Source: Bifidobacterium magnum (GTDB lineage Bacteria > Actinomycetota > Actinomycetes > Actinomycetales > Bifidobacteriaceae). Taken from it: 64,000 nt of DNA. The stretch spans positions 45,692 through 109,691 of the forward strand of contig NZ_JGZB01000011.1 in assembly GCF_000741255.1 (NCBI RefSeq). The letters are read 5' to 3'. The position numbers and the translations under genes were made by a program. Each line of letters opens with the position of its first letter. The stretch's first letter is position 1. Under the pieces are notes generated by a model that made no database searches, was not told the origin of the DNA, and saw only the letters and a program-made list of their open reading frames with translations. This document shows positions 10,167 through 18,852 of this stretch, one piece after another.

Positions 10167-11201
10167 ATGGCCGAAAATGAATGGCTGAACAAGGATTTTT
10201 ACAAGACCCTCGGTGTCTCCAAAGACGCCACGGAAAGTGATATCACCAAGGCGTACCGCAAGCTCGCCCGCAAATATCACCCGGATATCAACAAGACCAA
10301 GGAAGCCGAAGAAAAGTTCAAGGACATTTCCGAAGCGTATGACGTGCTGAAAGACAAGGACTCGCGCCAAAAGTATGACGCGATCCGCCAGTTCAGCATG
10401 GGCGGGGCGCGCTTCGCGGGCGGCTCGGGCGACGGCGGCTTCGACGCGTCCGGATTCTCCGACATCTTTGGATCCATGTTCGGCGGCGGCGCCAACATGG
10501 GCGGCAACGGCTCCCATATCCGCTTCCAGAACGGTGGCGGCGCCAGCAACCTCAACGACATCTTCTCCATGTTCTCGGGCGGTCACGGCGGCGGTTACGC
10601 CGGCGCGGGCTACGACGACTACGGTGAAGGCGCATACGCCGGCTACCGTCCGACGCCAGCTCCGGAAGACGGCGCCGACCGCACGTCCAAGATCAAGCTC
10701 ACGTTCCGCCAGGCGGTCAAGGGCGCCACAGTGTCCCTGTCCGCGGACGGCAAGAAGTTCAAGACGCATCTGCCGGCCGGCGTGAAGAACGGCCAGAAGA
10801 TCCGCCTGTCCGGCAAGGGCAAGCCCGGCCAGCATGGCGGCAAGAACGGCGATCTGTACTTGAACGTGACCGTGGAACCGGACAGCAAGTTCACGATGGA
10901 CGGTCTCGACCTCGTCATGAAACTGCCCGTTACCGTGGGTCAAGCGGTGGATGGTGCCAAAATTGAGGTAACCGACCTCGACGGCAACACGGAAACCTTC
11001 AAGGTGCCCGCCGGCACCTCGAGTGGCGAACGCGTGCACATCCATGGCAAGGGCGTGCACACTACGCAAAAGAAGGGCGACCTCGTCGGCATTGTGGAAA
11101 TTCACGTGCCGAACAAGCCGAGCAGCGCCGAAAAGAAGGCCGCCAAGGCCTTCGACGAAGCCTGCGGAACCTTCGCGGAAGAACTCAACAAGGATAGGTG
11201 A
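10167..11201 (+). CDS. dnaJ: DnaJ-type co-chaperone without zinc finger (CbpA-like architecture)
   Basis: Stimulates DnaK ATPase and delivers substrates. It has 344 residues: an N-terminal J domain with HPD at residues 38-40, a Gly/Phe-rich linker (about residues 75-165), then two beta-sandwich substrate domains. The Cys-rich CxxCxGxG repeats of class I DnaJ are absent; only one Cys is present, near the C-terminus. This matches the class II form seen in actinobacterial dnaK operons, which often carry a second DnaJ elsewhere. A strong ribosome-binding site (GAAAGGAGG) precedes the ATG. hspR starts just after the stop. Confidence 0.95.
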   Translation: MAENEWLNKDFYKTLGVSKDATESDITKAYRKLARKYHPDINKTKEAEEKFKDISEAYDVLKDKDSRQKYDAIRQFSMGGARFAGGSGDGGFDASGFSDIFGSMFGGGANMGGNGSHIRFQNGGGASNLNDIFSMFSGGHGGGYAGAGYDDYGEGAYAGYRPTPAPEDGADRTSKIKLTFRQAVKGATVSLSADGKKFKTHLPAGVKNGQKIRLSGKGKPGQHGGKNGDLYLNVTVEPDSKFTMDGLDLVMKLPVTVGQAVDGAKIEVTDLDGNTETFKVPAGTSSGERVHIHGKGVHTTQKKGDLVGIVEIHVPNKPSSAEKKAAKAFDEACGTFAEELNKDR

Positions 11202-11206
11202 TCACT

Positions 11207-11821
11207 ATGGCGCGCGTAGCCCAGCAAATCCGCAGGATCTACGAAATGTGCGCCATAGCACTCGTTGCGGGCAGGGCCGATCTTGACGGTGCCGCACACG
11301 CGGGATTCGATGTGGACCTGCCCGTATTCGCCGTAGGACAGGCGGCGGAACTCGCCAATGTGCATCCCCAAACCTTGCGCCAGTATGACCGCATGGGCAT
11401 GGTGGTGCCACAGCGCACGTCGGGCGGTGCTCGCCGCTACTCGCTGCGCGACATCGACCAGCTCAACCAGACCCAGCATTTGAGCCAGGATGACGGCATC
11501 AATATCACGGGCATCATGCGTATTCTGGCGCTGGAAAAGGAGAACCGCGAACTCAAGGCGCAGCTTGAACAGCTGTCCAAGCCTGCGGAGTCGAAAGTGT
11601 TCGCGGCCAATATGGACGGCGATATCGTCCAGGTCCAGCGCACACGCCATATGAAGCACTGGCGTGCGCAACTGAAAACGGAACCGCGCGAACTGCCGGC
11701 CGGACCGACTTACCGCAGCCAGGAAGCTTCAGACCGCGACCGCCAGTCGACGGATGTGAACGGCACCCCGACCAGCCGCGCGATCACGCTGTGGCGCGCG
11801 CACGAACAGCCGTACCGGTAG
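11207..11821 (+). CDS. hspR: Heat-shock repressor HspR (MerR family)
   Basis: Binds HAIR operators and represses the dnaK operon; autoregulated here through the site at 7419. It has 204 residues from the ATG at 11207. A GTG at 11198 overlapping the dnaJ stop would add three residues and cannot be excluded. The MerR-type winged helix-turn-helix is at about residues 40-85: VGQAAELANVHPQTLRQYDR followed by TSGGARRYSLRDIDQL. A short helical segment comes next, then a hydrophilic tail. The 45-residue N-terminal part before the helix-turn-helix is longer than in typical HspR. Confidence 0.96.
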   Translation: MARVAQQIRRIYEMCAIALVAGRADLDGAAHAGFDVDLPVFAVGQAAELANVHPQTLRQYDRMGMVVPQRTSGGARRYSLRDIDQLNQTQHLSQDDGINITGIMRILALEKENRELKAQLEQLSKPAESKVFAANMDGDIVQVQRTRHMKHWRAQLKTEPRELPAGPTYRSQEASDRDRQSTDVNGTPTSRAITLWRAHEQPYR

Positions 11822-11980
11822 CCGTATCGATCGTTAGATCGACAGCCGGCCGGTATGCGCGGCATAATCGAACAGTCGAATTCGGCCAGCGTTTCATGAA
11901 TGTCGGATTTGTCATGCGTGAGGAATATGACTGAATACTTGTGTGCAAAACGGACGTGAGCACAGCAGTGCCGTCCCCGG

Positions 11981-12014
11981 TCTCGTCTTTGTGTAGGAAA
12001 GGCGAGATTTTTTT
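11981..12014 (+). terminator. Intrinsic terminator downstream of hspR
   Basis: TCTCGTCTTT (11981-11990) pairs with AAAGGCGAGA (11998-12007) with one G-U pair, followed by seven T. It ends about 48 bp before the next gene, so it could also act in that gene's leader. Confidence 0.85.
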
Positions 12015-12061
12015 GTGCGCGGGAAACATGACAAAAATGAGTTCATTACAAGGAGTGCATT

Positions 12062-12334
12062 GTGGCTGGAGGAGCGTTCACGGCAAAAACCCGCAAATAT
12101 TTGTGGTCGTTGGATGCTGTCGATTCTGTAACTCAGACTCGAATTTCTTATTCAAACGCTTTTCGCGATGATTGCATGCGCCGTTACAATGCCGGTGAAT
12201 CTCCCGCTGCGATCTTCCGTGAGGCCGGACTGGATCCCAAGATCATTGGATACAAACGAGTGGAGCGCTGCATTTCGCGTTGGAAGCAGGCTTGTGCGAA
12301 CAAGGTAGCCCAGCCGGTGGCTGTGGAACAGTAG
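12062..12334 (+). CDS. Small helical protein, HTH-like, unknown function
   Basis: A 90-residue protein starting at GTG 12062, chosen because AAGGAG lies 8 bp upstream. The central part (about residues 27-75) reads as helices with FRDDCMRRYNAGESPAAIFR then a Gly-Leu-Asp-Pro turn. This resembles the N-terminal helix-turn-helix of transposase or Trp-repressor-like domains (periodic Ala/Ile, then Arg-rich recognition-like helix), but no transposase catalytic part follows. Terminators on both sides make it an independent short transcription unit. A DNA-binding role is inference. Confidence 0.6.
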   Translation: MAGGAFTAKTRKYLWSLDAVDSVTQTRISYSNAFRDDCMRRYNAGESPAAIFREAGLDPKIIGYKRVERCISRWKQACANKVAQPVAVEQ

Positions 12335-12377
12335 TCCAGACCAACCTGCGTTCCCAACTGCAGTACCAACAATAGAA

Positions 12378-12426
12378 ACAGGGTCGGTGTTAGGTAATTC
12401 GCTTACGTAACACCGGTCCTGTTTTT
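12378..12426 (+). terminator. Intrinsic terminator after the small HTH-like gene
   Basis: ACAGG..CGGTGTTA (from 12378) pairs with TAACACCG..CCTGT (ending 12422), followed by TTTTT. Confidence 0.85.
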
Positions 12427-12474
12427 GTATTTTCGATTGGCTACAGTGATGATCGGATACGCAAAGGAGAGCAT

Positions 12475-13167
12475 ATGAACTTACCGCTGAAAGCCGTGTT
12501 CTGGGACATGGACGGCACGTTGATCGATTCCGAACCGTTGTGGCATGCGGGAGAAATGAAAATCGCCGCGGATCATAGCGGATATTGGGATGAGGACTTG
12601 GCGTGGGCCGGTTCCGGCACTCCCGTTCCCGACGTAGCGCGCCGCATGATCGAACAAGGCTGCAAGCTTCCAGCCGAGGAAATTGGCGAACAGTTGATCC
12701 AGTATGTGACGGACGCGGAAATGCTGTCGCTGCCGTGGACTCCTGGCGTGCTCGATGTGCTTATTTCGTTGCGTGACGCGGGCGTTCCGTCCGTACTCGT
12801 CACGTCCTCTCCGCGCGAGCTCGCGGAAAATTTGATTGCGCAGGCGCCTACGGGCTGCTTCGTGGACTATGTGTGTGGCGACGACGAAGTGACGAAGAAG
12901 CCGGATCCGGAGCCGTATCAGTTGGCGGCGCGCAAGCTCGGGATTGATCCCGCCGACACGGACGCCATGGCGTCCACCGTGGCCATTGAAGATTCCATCA
13001 GCGGACTGCGTGCGGCGGCGGCTTCGGGCGCCACGACGATCTGCCAGACCGCGTTCATGCGCGAAGACCAGTCCGACGGCCCGCAGTTCGCCTCGATCGA
13101 CGGCTATGACGGCGTGGACGCCATGCTGCTCGCCACCTTCGTGATGGCGCGCAAAAGCGGCAAGTAA
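12475..13167 (+). CDS. HAD-superfamily phosphatase (beta-phosphoglucomutase-like subgroup)
   Basis: A 230-residue HAD hydrolase, substrate unknown. Motif I is WDMDGTLIDSEPLW with both catalytic Asp (residues 11 and 13), motif II is VLVTSS, motif III Lys is in KKPDPEPY, and motif IV is VAIEDSISGLRAAAASG. The cap sits between residues 15 and 80, typical of small sugar-phosphate phosphatases. A ribosome-binding site (AAAGGAG) precedes the ATG. Its stop codon abuts, with no spacing, the stop codon of the convergent lacI remnant. Confidence 0.88.
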   Translation: MNLPLKAVFWDMDGTLIDSEPLWHAGEMKIAADHSGYWDEDLAWAGSGTPVPDVARRMIEQGCKLPAEEIGEQLIQYVTDAEMLSLPWTPGVLDVLISLRDAGVPSVLVTSSPRELAENLIAQAPTGCFVDYVCGDDEVTKKPDPEPYQLAARKLGIDPADTDAMASTVAIEDSISGLRAAAASGATTICQTAFMREDQSDGPQFASIDGYDGVDAMLLATFVMARKSGK

Positions 13168-13840
13168 TTACTTTTTGTAAGGAACAAGCGTCCCGCGGGC
13201 ACGATATTCCACGGGCGTGAATTCCACCGAACCCTTGGGGTAGGGTTTGCCTGACAGCACCTCGACCATGACTTCCACCGCGCGCCGGCAGGTGGCGTTG
13301 GGATTCATGGGCATCTCGTCGGGACGCAACCGGCCGGCCATGCTCGGATTGCCCGCGGCCGCGCACACCATAAGCGAGACGTCCTCGGGCACGCGAAGTC
13401 CACGTTCCGTCAATCCCATCGTGAGCGGTGAGGCCGTGGAAGCCGACGACTCCACAATCGCCAACGAAATCTTGGGATCGGCGGCGAACGCCTCGTCGAG
13501 CATGAGACGGATGTCGGCCATCGTGTCGCGTGCGGTAAACCCTACCGTCAGCTCAATGCCGAGTTCCTCGCAATAGTCGCGAATCGATTCGGCAATGCGA
13601 ACAATGAAATTGGAGCCGTCCACGAAGGCCGGCGCGACCAAACCCGTGAGCAAAATATGGCGATGGCCCAACGCATAGGCCTTGTCAAGCATGTTGCGCG
13701 CCATGCCCTCGAAATCCGAATCCACCGAATATACGGCTTCGCGATTGACAGGAATGCCGATGCTGACCACGGGAATCGGCAGTGTCGCGTCAATGTGCTT
13801 GCGCCCTCGGCTGTGATCCATGATCGCGCCAACACTTTGA
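13168..13840 (-). pseudogene. LacI-family regulator remnant lacking its DNA-binding domain
   Basis: The frame encodes the effector-binding domain of a LacI/PurR-type repressor from about IMDHSRGRKHID onward: PIPVVSIGIPVN, VDSDFEGMARNMLDKAYALG, the family-typical HRHILLTG segment, and RAVEVMVEVLSGK near the end. The N-terminal helix-turn-helix and hinge (about 60 residues) and the start of the effector domain are missing. The frame instead runs antisense into the GH31 remnant. The intact gene would probably have been divergent from GH31, and one deletion removed both 5' ends. Without a DNA-binding domain it cannot act as a repressor. Confidence 0.85.
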
Positions 13841-15759
13841 ACTTGCCCGCGTTCCAAATTGAACTTACGGCTCCCGCCGAAGGTGTGATCCGCGTACGTG
13901 CCACGCATTGGGCCGGCGCCATTCCCGAGCCGGGATTCCCGCTCAACACTGATCCCCATGAAGGCAAGGGCCGCGATTATGTGACAGTTAGCGCTGAAGG
14001 CAATGGTGATGGCGAACTTGGCGAGCCGGGCGCCAGCGTCACGCTTGCGTCGGGCGGCCTGTCCGCAACGGTCGTCAAAGGATCGCCCTGGAATCTGACA
14101 TTCCGCGGAGCGGATGGCCGCGAATTGACACGCTCGTTCGGCAAATCGCTGGCGCGTTTCGCACTGAACTCGCTATCCACGGTTGCCGCACAGCCTGTCG
14201 GAGAGTTCGGTGTCACGACCACGAGACTGGCGTACGACGAATCTGCGGTATTCACCTCGATCCAGCTGTCGCTGGGAGTGGGCGAGACCGTATACGGCAT
14301 GGGGGAGCGGTTCGGCGCGTTTGTCAAGAACGGCCAGACTATCGACATCTGGAATGAGGACGGCGGTACCGCCTCCGAGCAGGGATACAAAGATATTCCG
14401 TTCTATATGACGTCGCGTGGCTACGGAGTGCTCGTCAACAACCGCGGCCATGTCTCGTTCGAAGTGGGCACGGAAAATACGGAAACTGTACAGTTCTCCG
14501 TTCCGGGAGAAGAGATCGATTTCTGTATTATTTACGGACCGACTCCGAAAGAAATTCTCAACCGCTACACGGCCCTGGTCGGGCGTCCCGCCGACGTTCC
14601 GGCATGGAGCTACGGACTGTGGCTTACGACGTCGTTCACTACTGAATATGATGACGCGACAGTCAACTCGTTTATTGAGGGCATGGAAGATCGTGGCATT
14701 CCGTTAAGCGCGTTCCATTACGACTGCTTCTGGATGCGCGGTTTCCGCTGGACCGATTTCGAATGGGATACGCGTTTCTTCGACGATGTGGAAGGAACGC
14801 TGGGCAAACTGCATTCCGATCATGGACTCCATGTGTGCGCATGGGTCAACCCCTACATTGCACAAGCCGGCACCATGTTCCGCGAGGGCAAGGAGCGCGG
14901 GTATTTGGTCAAGAAGGCCGACGGCGCGATTTGGCAGTCGGACTTGTGGCAAGCCGGCATGGCGCAGTCGTTGCGCGGCGGATTGTCGCTGACGTCTTCG
15001 GGATTCGGATTCTGAAGCCATGATATTGGCGGATTCGAGGGCGCGTTCCCGGATCCGGCCGTGTACAAGCGCTGGTTCGCGTTCGGCATGCTGGGTTCGC
15101 ATTCGCGTCTGCATGGTTCGACTGCGTATCGCGTGCCCTGGCTATTCGACGAGGCCGACGAGGCCGCCGGCAACGAGCTGGTTCCCGGGCAGACGGCCGT
15201 GGATGTGGTGCGCCAGTTCACGCGCTTGAAACTGTCGTTGATGCCGTATCTGTATGAGGTGGGCTTGCTGCCGCACCGTACGGGCATTCCCGTAATGCGG
15301 TCGATGTTCATGGAATTCCCCGATGATCCGGCTTGCCGTACGCTAGACCGCCAGTACATGCTGGGTCCGTCGCTGCTTGTGGCGCCTGTGTTCACCTATT
15401 CAGGCGAGGTGGAGTATTATCTACCGGCCGGCCGCTGGACGAACTGGTTCACGGGTGAAGTAGTGGATACCGACGCCGGCTGTTGGCGCCATGAAACGCA
15501 CGCGTTCGATTCGGTGCCGCTGTGGGTGCGGTCGGGATCGATTATCGTGACGAATCCGGAGGCCATGCATCCCGACTACGATTATGCGGACGATCCGCTT
15601 GTGCGCGTGTATCTGGACGAGAAAGCGGGTTCCGTGGCCGATGCGACGGTGACGCGCATGGATGGTACATCAGTGCGGTTCCATGCCGAGCGTCTCGCGG
15701 ACGGTTCCGTGGATGTGACGCGTTCCGATGGGGCGCCCGTTCGCGTGGAGGCGTGCTGA
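13828..15759 (+). pseudogene. GH31 alpha-xylosidase/alpha-glucosidase (YicI-type) pseudogene
   Basis: Translation matches the YicI-like GH31 family along its length (GVGETVYGMGERFGAFVKNG, FHYDCFWMRGFRWTDFEWD, SHSRLHGSTAYRVPW, PLWVRSGSIIV). Three lesions are visible. The 5' end is missing at the junction with the lacI remnant near 13828. After LWQAGMA (about 14966) the sequence jumps directly to QSLRGGLSLTSSGFGF; in the family about 100 residues including the catalytic nucleophile Asp (KTDFGER) and the acid/base lie between. A TGA at 15013-15015 replaces the Trp of the conserved GFGFWSHDIGGFE. The remainder stays open to 15759. It cannot encode an active glycosidase. Confidence 0.92.
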
Positions 15760-15787
15760 CAGTTCTTGACGCTTTACGCTCCGCTTT

Positions 15788-15855
15788 GGCTTCCCCTTCT
15801 GCATTTTGAGACGTGAACCGCGGCGTGTCTGTCTCATTTTGCAGAAGGGGAAGCC
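15788..15855. repeat. 52-bp palindromic element, copy 1, with extended arms
   Basis: The core element is 15796-15847, left arm CTTCTGCATTTTGAGAC and centre GTGAACCGCGGCGTGTCT. Unlike other copies the right arm reads GTCTCATTTTGCAGAAG, so the A/T block is inverted and cannot pair. The flanks extend the palindrome (GGCTTCCCC at 15788, GGGGAAGCC to 15855), then ATTTTTG, so it may terminate transcription from the GH31 remnant. Confidence 0.9.
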
Positions 15856-15890
15856 ATTTTTGTGCTCTTGACCTTGTCTTTGGCTTGTTC

Positions 15891-15941
15891 CTCTGCATTT
15901 TGAGACGTGAACCGCGGCGTGTCCGTCGCAAAATGCAGAAG
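15891..15941. repeat. 52-bp palindromic element, copy 2
   Basis: Same orientation as copy 1 and only 43 bp from it. Left arm CTCTGCATTTTGAGAC, centre GTGAACCGCGGCGTGTCC, right arm GTCGCAAAATGCAGAAG (G for T at one arm position, as in copy 4). It lies between the GH31 remnant and the tRNA-Ala terminator. Confidence 0.9.
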
Positions 15942-15975
15942 AAGAAATAAGGAATAAGGAAAGCGTAAGAAAAAG

Positions 15976-16011
15976 AAAAGGGCCACTGCGGTGGAATGAA
16001 TGCAGTGGCCC
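15976..16011 (-). terminator. Terminator of the tRNA-Ala pair
   Basis: On the minus strand GGGCCACTGC pairs perfectly with GCAGTGGCCC over a 12-nt loop and is followed by TTTT, 4 bp beyond the 3' end of tRNA-Ala(GGC). Confidence 0.9.
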
Positions 16012-16015
16012 CAAG

Positions 16016-16088
16016 TGGAGCTAAGGAGATTCGAACTCCTGACCCTCTCCATGCCATGGAGATGCGCTACCAGCTGCGCCATAGCCCC
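16016..16088 (-). tRNA. tRNA-Ala (anticodon GGC)
   Basis: A 73-nt cloverleaf: acceptor GGGGCTA/TAGCTCC, D-loop AGCTGGTAGC, anticodon stem TCTCC/GGAGA with loop ATGGCAT, T-arm loop TTCGAAT, discriminator A. CCA is not encoded. Reads GCC (and GCU) codons. Confidence 0.95.
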
Positions 16089-16126
16089 AAACTGTTTGTG
16101 ATTATAGTCAACAGGTGTCGACTTCG

Positions 16127-16199
16127 TGGAGCTGATGGTAATCGAAACCACGACCTCTTCGATGCGAACGAAGCGCTCTACCAACTGAGCTACAGCCCC
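16127..16199 (-). tRNA. tRNA-Ala (anticodon CGC)
   Basis: A 73-nt cloverleaf: acceptor GGGGCTG/CAGCTCC, D-arm GCTCAGTTGGTAGAGC, anticodon stem CTTCG/CGAAG with loop TTCGCAT, T-arm loop TTTCGAT, discriminator A. CCA is not encoded. Upstream of tRNA-Ala(GGC) on the same strand with 38 bp between, so probably co-transcribed. Reads GCG codons. Confidence 0.95.
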
Positions 16200-16299
16200 A
16201 AAGGTTTGGTTATCTTGCGACAACTCGACCTACACTAGTCCAACCTCTGCCCGAATGCAAATATGTGGCACACATAATTGCGTGTCGCGAACAAAAATT

Positions 16300-17013
16300 T
16301 TAATTTTCCTCTTCCTCAACTGCCGATTCGGCCGCCACATGCGCGCCGGTCGGCTTCTTTTTGCCCATTTTGGCCTTGACGAGACCGATAATCGTTGGCA
16401 GCAGCGAAATGACGAGGATGCCCACAATCACGAGCTCGAAATTGTCTTGCACGACGGGAATGTTGCCGAAGAAGTAGCCGAGCAGCGTGAACAGTGTGGA
16501 CCAGCACAGGCCGCCAAGCACGGAGAATGGCGTGAATCGGCTCCAACGCATGCCCGTAATGCCCGAAATGAACGGCATGAACGTACGGATGAACGGGAAG
16601 AATCGGCCCAGGAACACGGCAAGCGGACCCCACCTGTTGATCATGCCCTCGGTTTTCGCCAGACGTTCCGGAGTCATGGCTTTTACTTTGCCCGATTCGA
16701 CAATGCGGCGTCCGAAGAAGTGGCCGATGAAATAGTTGCACTGGTCGCCAATAATCGGAGCGAGCCAGACCACGGGAAGCAGCGCGGCAAGCGGCAGCGC
16801 GGACTTGCCGGTCACGGCGTCGGGCGCCGCGAAGAAACCGGCTGCGAACAGCAGCGAGTCGCCGGGCAGGAACGGGAAGAAGACGACACCGGTTTCCACG
16901 AATACGATCAAGAAAATGAATCCGAGTGTCGGGGCCACGCCCATGGCAATCCAACTGGCGATGGCGGTACGCGGATCTTTTAGCAATTCCGCAAGAAAAT
17001 GAATGATTCCCAT
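16300..17013 (-). CDS. DedA family membrane protein
   Basis: A 237-residue integral membrane protein of the DedA (VTT/SNARE-associated) family, implicated in lipid carrier flipping and membrane homeostasis. Family motifs are ETGVVFFPFLPGDSLLF (about residues 40-56) and FLGRFFPFIRTFMPFISG (about residues 133-150). Several hydrophobic helices follow, and the C-terminus is charged. The start is supported by GAGGGA 5 bp upstream of the ATG. It is intact, although remnants surround it on both sides. Confidence 0.9.
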   Translation of the reverse strand: MGIIHFLAELLKDPRTAIASWIAMGVAPTLGFIFLIVFVETGVVFFPFLPGDSLLFAAGFFAAPDAVTGKSALPLAALLPVVWLAPIIGDQCNYFIGHFFGRRIVESGKVKAMTPERLAKTEGMINRWGPLAVFLGRFFPFIRTFMPFISGITGMRWSRFTPFSVLGGLCWSTLFTLLGYFFGNIPVVQDNFELVIVGILVISLLPTIIGLVKAKMGKKKPTGAHVAAESAVEEEEN

Positions 17014-17158
17014 AAAAATCCCTCTACCACGTCGACCGCGCTATATATCAGTGAACCGCGGTACGTTGCGTGAAACTGATGTCACCTTACCAGCAGGCGT
17101 ATCTATTTACCATGCAATGTACAAAAGGTAGAGGGATGAGGAGATGGATTGTTAAGTA

Positions 17159-17350
17159 TTACCAGCCGGAATTCGCGTTGACGTAAGTCGGCTGCTCGAT
17201 TTCGCCGTAGCCGCCATATTTTTTGAATCCCCAGAGCAAGACGAGCGATTTGGCGTACGCCACCCAAGCGAAACCGAAAATGAGCATGAGCACACGGATG
17301 AACGGTACGACCCACGCCAAGGTGAGGGACACCAAATCAATGCCGACCAA
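17159..17350 (-). pseudogene. C-terminal remnant of a membrane protein
   Basis: About 60 residues from VGIDLVSLTLAW to the C-terminal NANSGW, containing one or two hydrophobic helices (VVPFIRVLMLIFGFAWVAY) and a charged tail. Upstream the frame runs antisense into the GH42 remnant, so the 5' part has been deleted. The family is not recognised. A short intact membrane peptide starting within the junction is the alternative. Confidence 0.5.
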
Positions 17351-17373
17351 GGTGAGTGAGCGCGGGAACGCGC

Positions 17374-17958
17374 ACCACGGCTGACAATATTGCCGCATAT
17401 GTCAACCAGGGTGGCGTGTTCCTCACGGGATACATGACAGGCATGCATGACGAGAACGATCTGATAGTGACGGGCGGATATCCGGGATATTTGCGCGAAT
17501 TGTGCGGCATATGGGTCGAGGAGATCGACGCATATGCGGACGGCGAGCGCATCCCCGTCACGTTTGCGGACGGAACCGGCGCCCACGGGCAGATGGTGGC
17601 CAGCATTGTCGAACTCGAAGGAGCGCGGTCGCTCGCACAGTACGGCGGCACATCGTTTTATGCGGGAACGCCGGCCGTGACCGTGCGCCACACGGGCCGC
17701 GGCGCCGCATATTATGTGGGCACCGCGCTCGACAACGCCGCGATGGGACATCTCGTCGACACGATAGCCCGCGAGTATCATATTGATACGGTCGAATCCG
17801 CCGAAGATGTGGAAATCGTGAGGCGCCATAGCGAAGATGGCGGCGAAATGTTTATCGTGCTCAACACATGCGCCGAACCGCGCACCATGGTGAACCCGTA
17901 TACGGGCCAACCGCTTGCGTTGGACGCGTTCGACGTGCGCATATTGACGCGCCAGTAG
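17374..17958 (+). pseudogene. GH42 beta-galactosidase remnant (C-terminal third)
   Basis: The frame begins at the junction with the membrane-protein remnant and encodes the trimerisation and C-terminal domains of a GH42 beta-galactosidase: NIAAYVNQGGVFLTGYMTG, a GGYPGYLRELCGIWVEEIDA segment, and GRGAAYYVGTALDNAAMGHL. About 195 residues remain of a protein usually near 690. The catalytic TIM barrel with both Glu residues is absent and no promoter or start is evident, so it is non-functional. Confidence 0.85.
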
Positions 17959-17979
17959 TCGATAATGGTGTGATCACGG

Positions 17980-18272
17980 GGCGGATCCCCGTTTGCTCAC
18001 ATTGGATACGGGCTTGGGTGGCGCGCTGTTCCTTAACGGCAAGATTCGCCGTGGCCGTGTTCAATGTGGTCGTTACCGTCGATCCGCAGGCCGTGCTGAT
18101 CGGCGGCAGCGTCAGCTGCGAGCCCGCGCTTATTCCGATGATCGAGGACGAGCTCAATAAAAACGAGAATTGGAAAGATTTCAAAACCGACATCAAGCGC
18201 TGCCGTTACAGTGCCAACGCCGGTCTGATCGGCGCGTATTACGCGTGGACGACGGAAGCGGTCGCGCGCTAA
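17980..18272 (+). pseudogene. ROK-family regulator or kinase remnant with internal deletion
   Basis: TLDTGLGGALFLNGKIRRG (about 18000-18050) matches the ROK nucleotide-binding region. Almost at once, in another frame, the sequence continues as VTVDPQAVLIGGSVS and the C-terminal part ending at 18272. In intact ROK proteins about 100 residues, including the ExGH and zinc motifs, separate these parts. The N-terminus is also missing. It lies between the GH42 remnant and the tetR remnant. Confidence 0.75.
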
Positions 18273-18274
18273 GT

Positions 18275-18852
18275 TCAGTTTGTCATGCTTTCGCGCTGCG
18301 AGAGCGTCAGATTGAACAGGCAGGCCGAATCGTCGCCTTCGCGTTCCGTCGGATCCCTGAATCCCGTCCATTCATGTTCGGGGAAAATGATCTGGGAGAA
18401 ATTGATCCATTCCTCGATCGGATTGATGGAATCGTCCGCCAACCAGCGGTTTTCGATACCGTCCATCGCGCTTGTCACCAAGGTGTAGAGGTTGTAGAAC
18501 TGTTCCTCGTTCACCGATGGCGGCACGATCCAGTTCATTGATCCGATCATTTCCCAGTTGCGCATGTGCCGTCCCGCGAAGAATTGGTGCGCGGGATGTT
18601 CGGGATTGAGCGCCTCGCCGCTGAGAACGCAATACAATTGTGTCAATTCCGGACGCTGCACGTCGTGCATGAGCATGTTGAGCATGTAGCGCGGGAAGAA
18701 ATAGACGCAGTGCCCGTCACCGTCCACCAGTGACGCGTTCAATGCGTTGAATTCCGTCATTTCCGTAGTGTCGTAGCTTTCCGTGAGCACCATGTTGAGC
18801 AGATGCTCTTTGGAATCGATGTAATGGTATAGCGCCGGGTTCAATGCCGTTG
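18275..18852 (-). pseudogene. TetR/AcrR-family regulator remnant
   Basis: From ALYHYIDSKEHLLNMVL (the end of a TetR helix-turn-helix) the frame continues through about 185 residues of ligand-binding domain to a stop at 18275. The first 30 or so residues, including most of the helix-turn-helix, are absent and the frame runs into the esterase remnant. Its stop is 2 bp from that of the convergent ROK remnant. DNA binding should be lost. Confidence 0.75.

Noticed and set aside
12062..12334. Transposase fragment
   Set aside because: The HTH-like part is complete with its own start, ribosome-binding site and terminators; there are no inverted repeats or catalytic domain, so no insertion sequence is supported.
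13657..13827. N-terminal part of the plus-strand frame leading into GH31
   Set aside because: This portion is antisense to the lacI remnant and does not match GH31; the family similarity begins near 13828.
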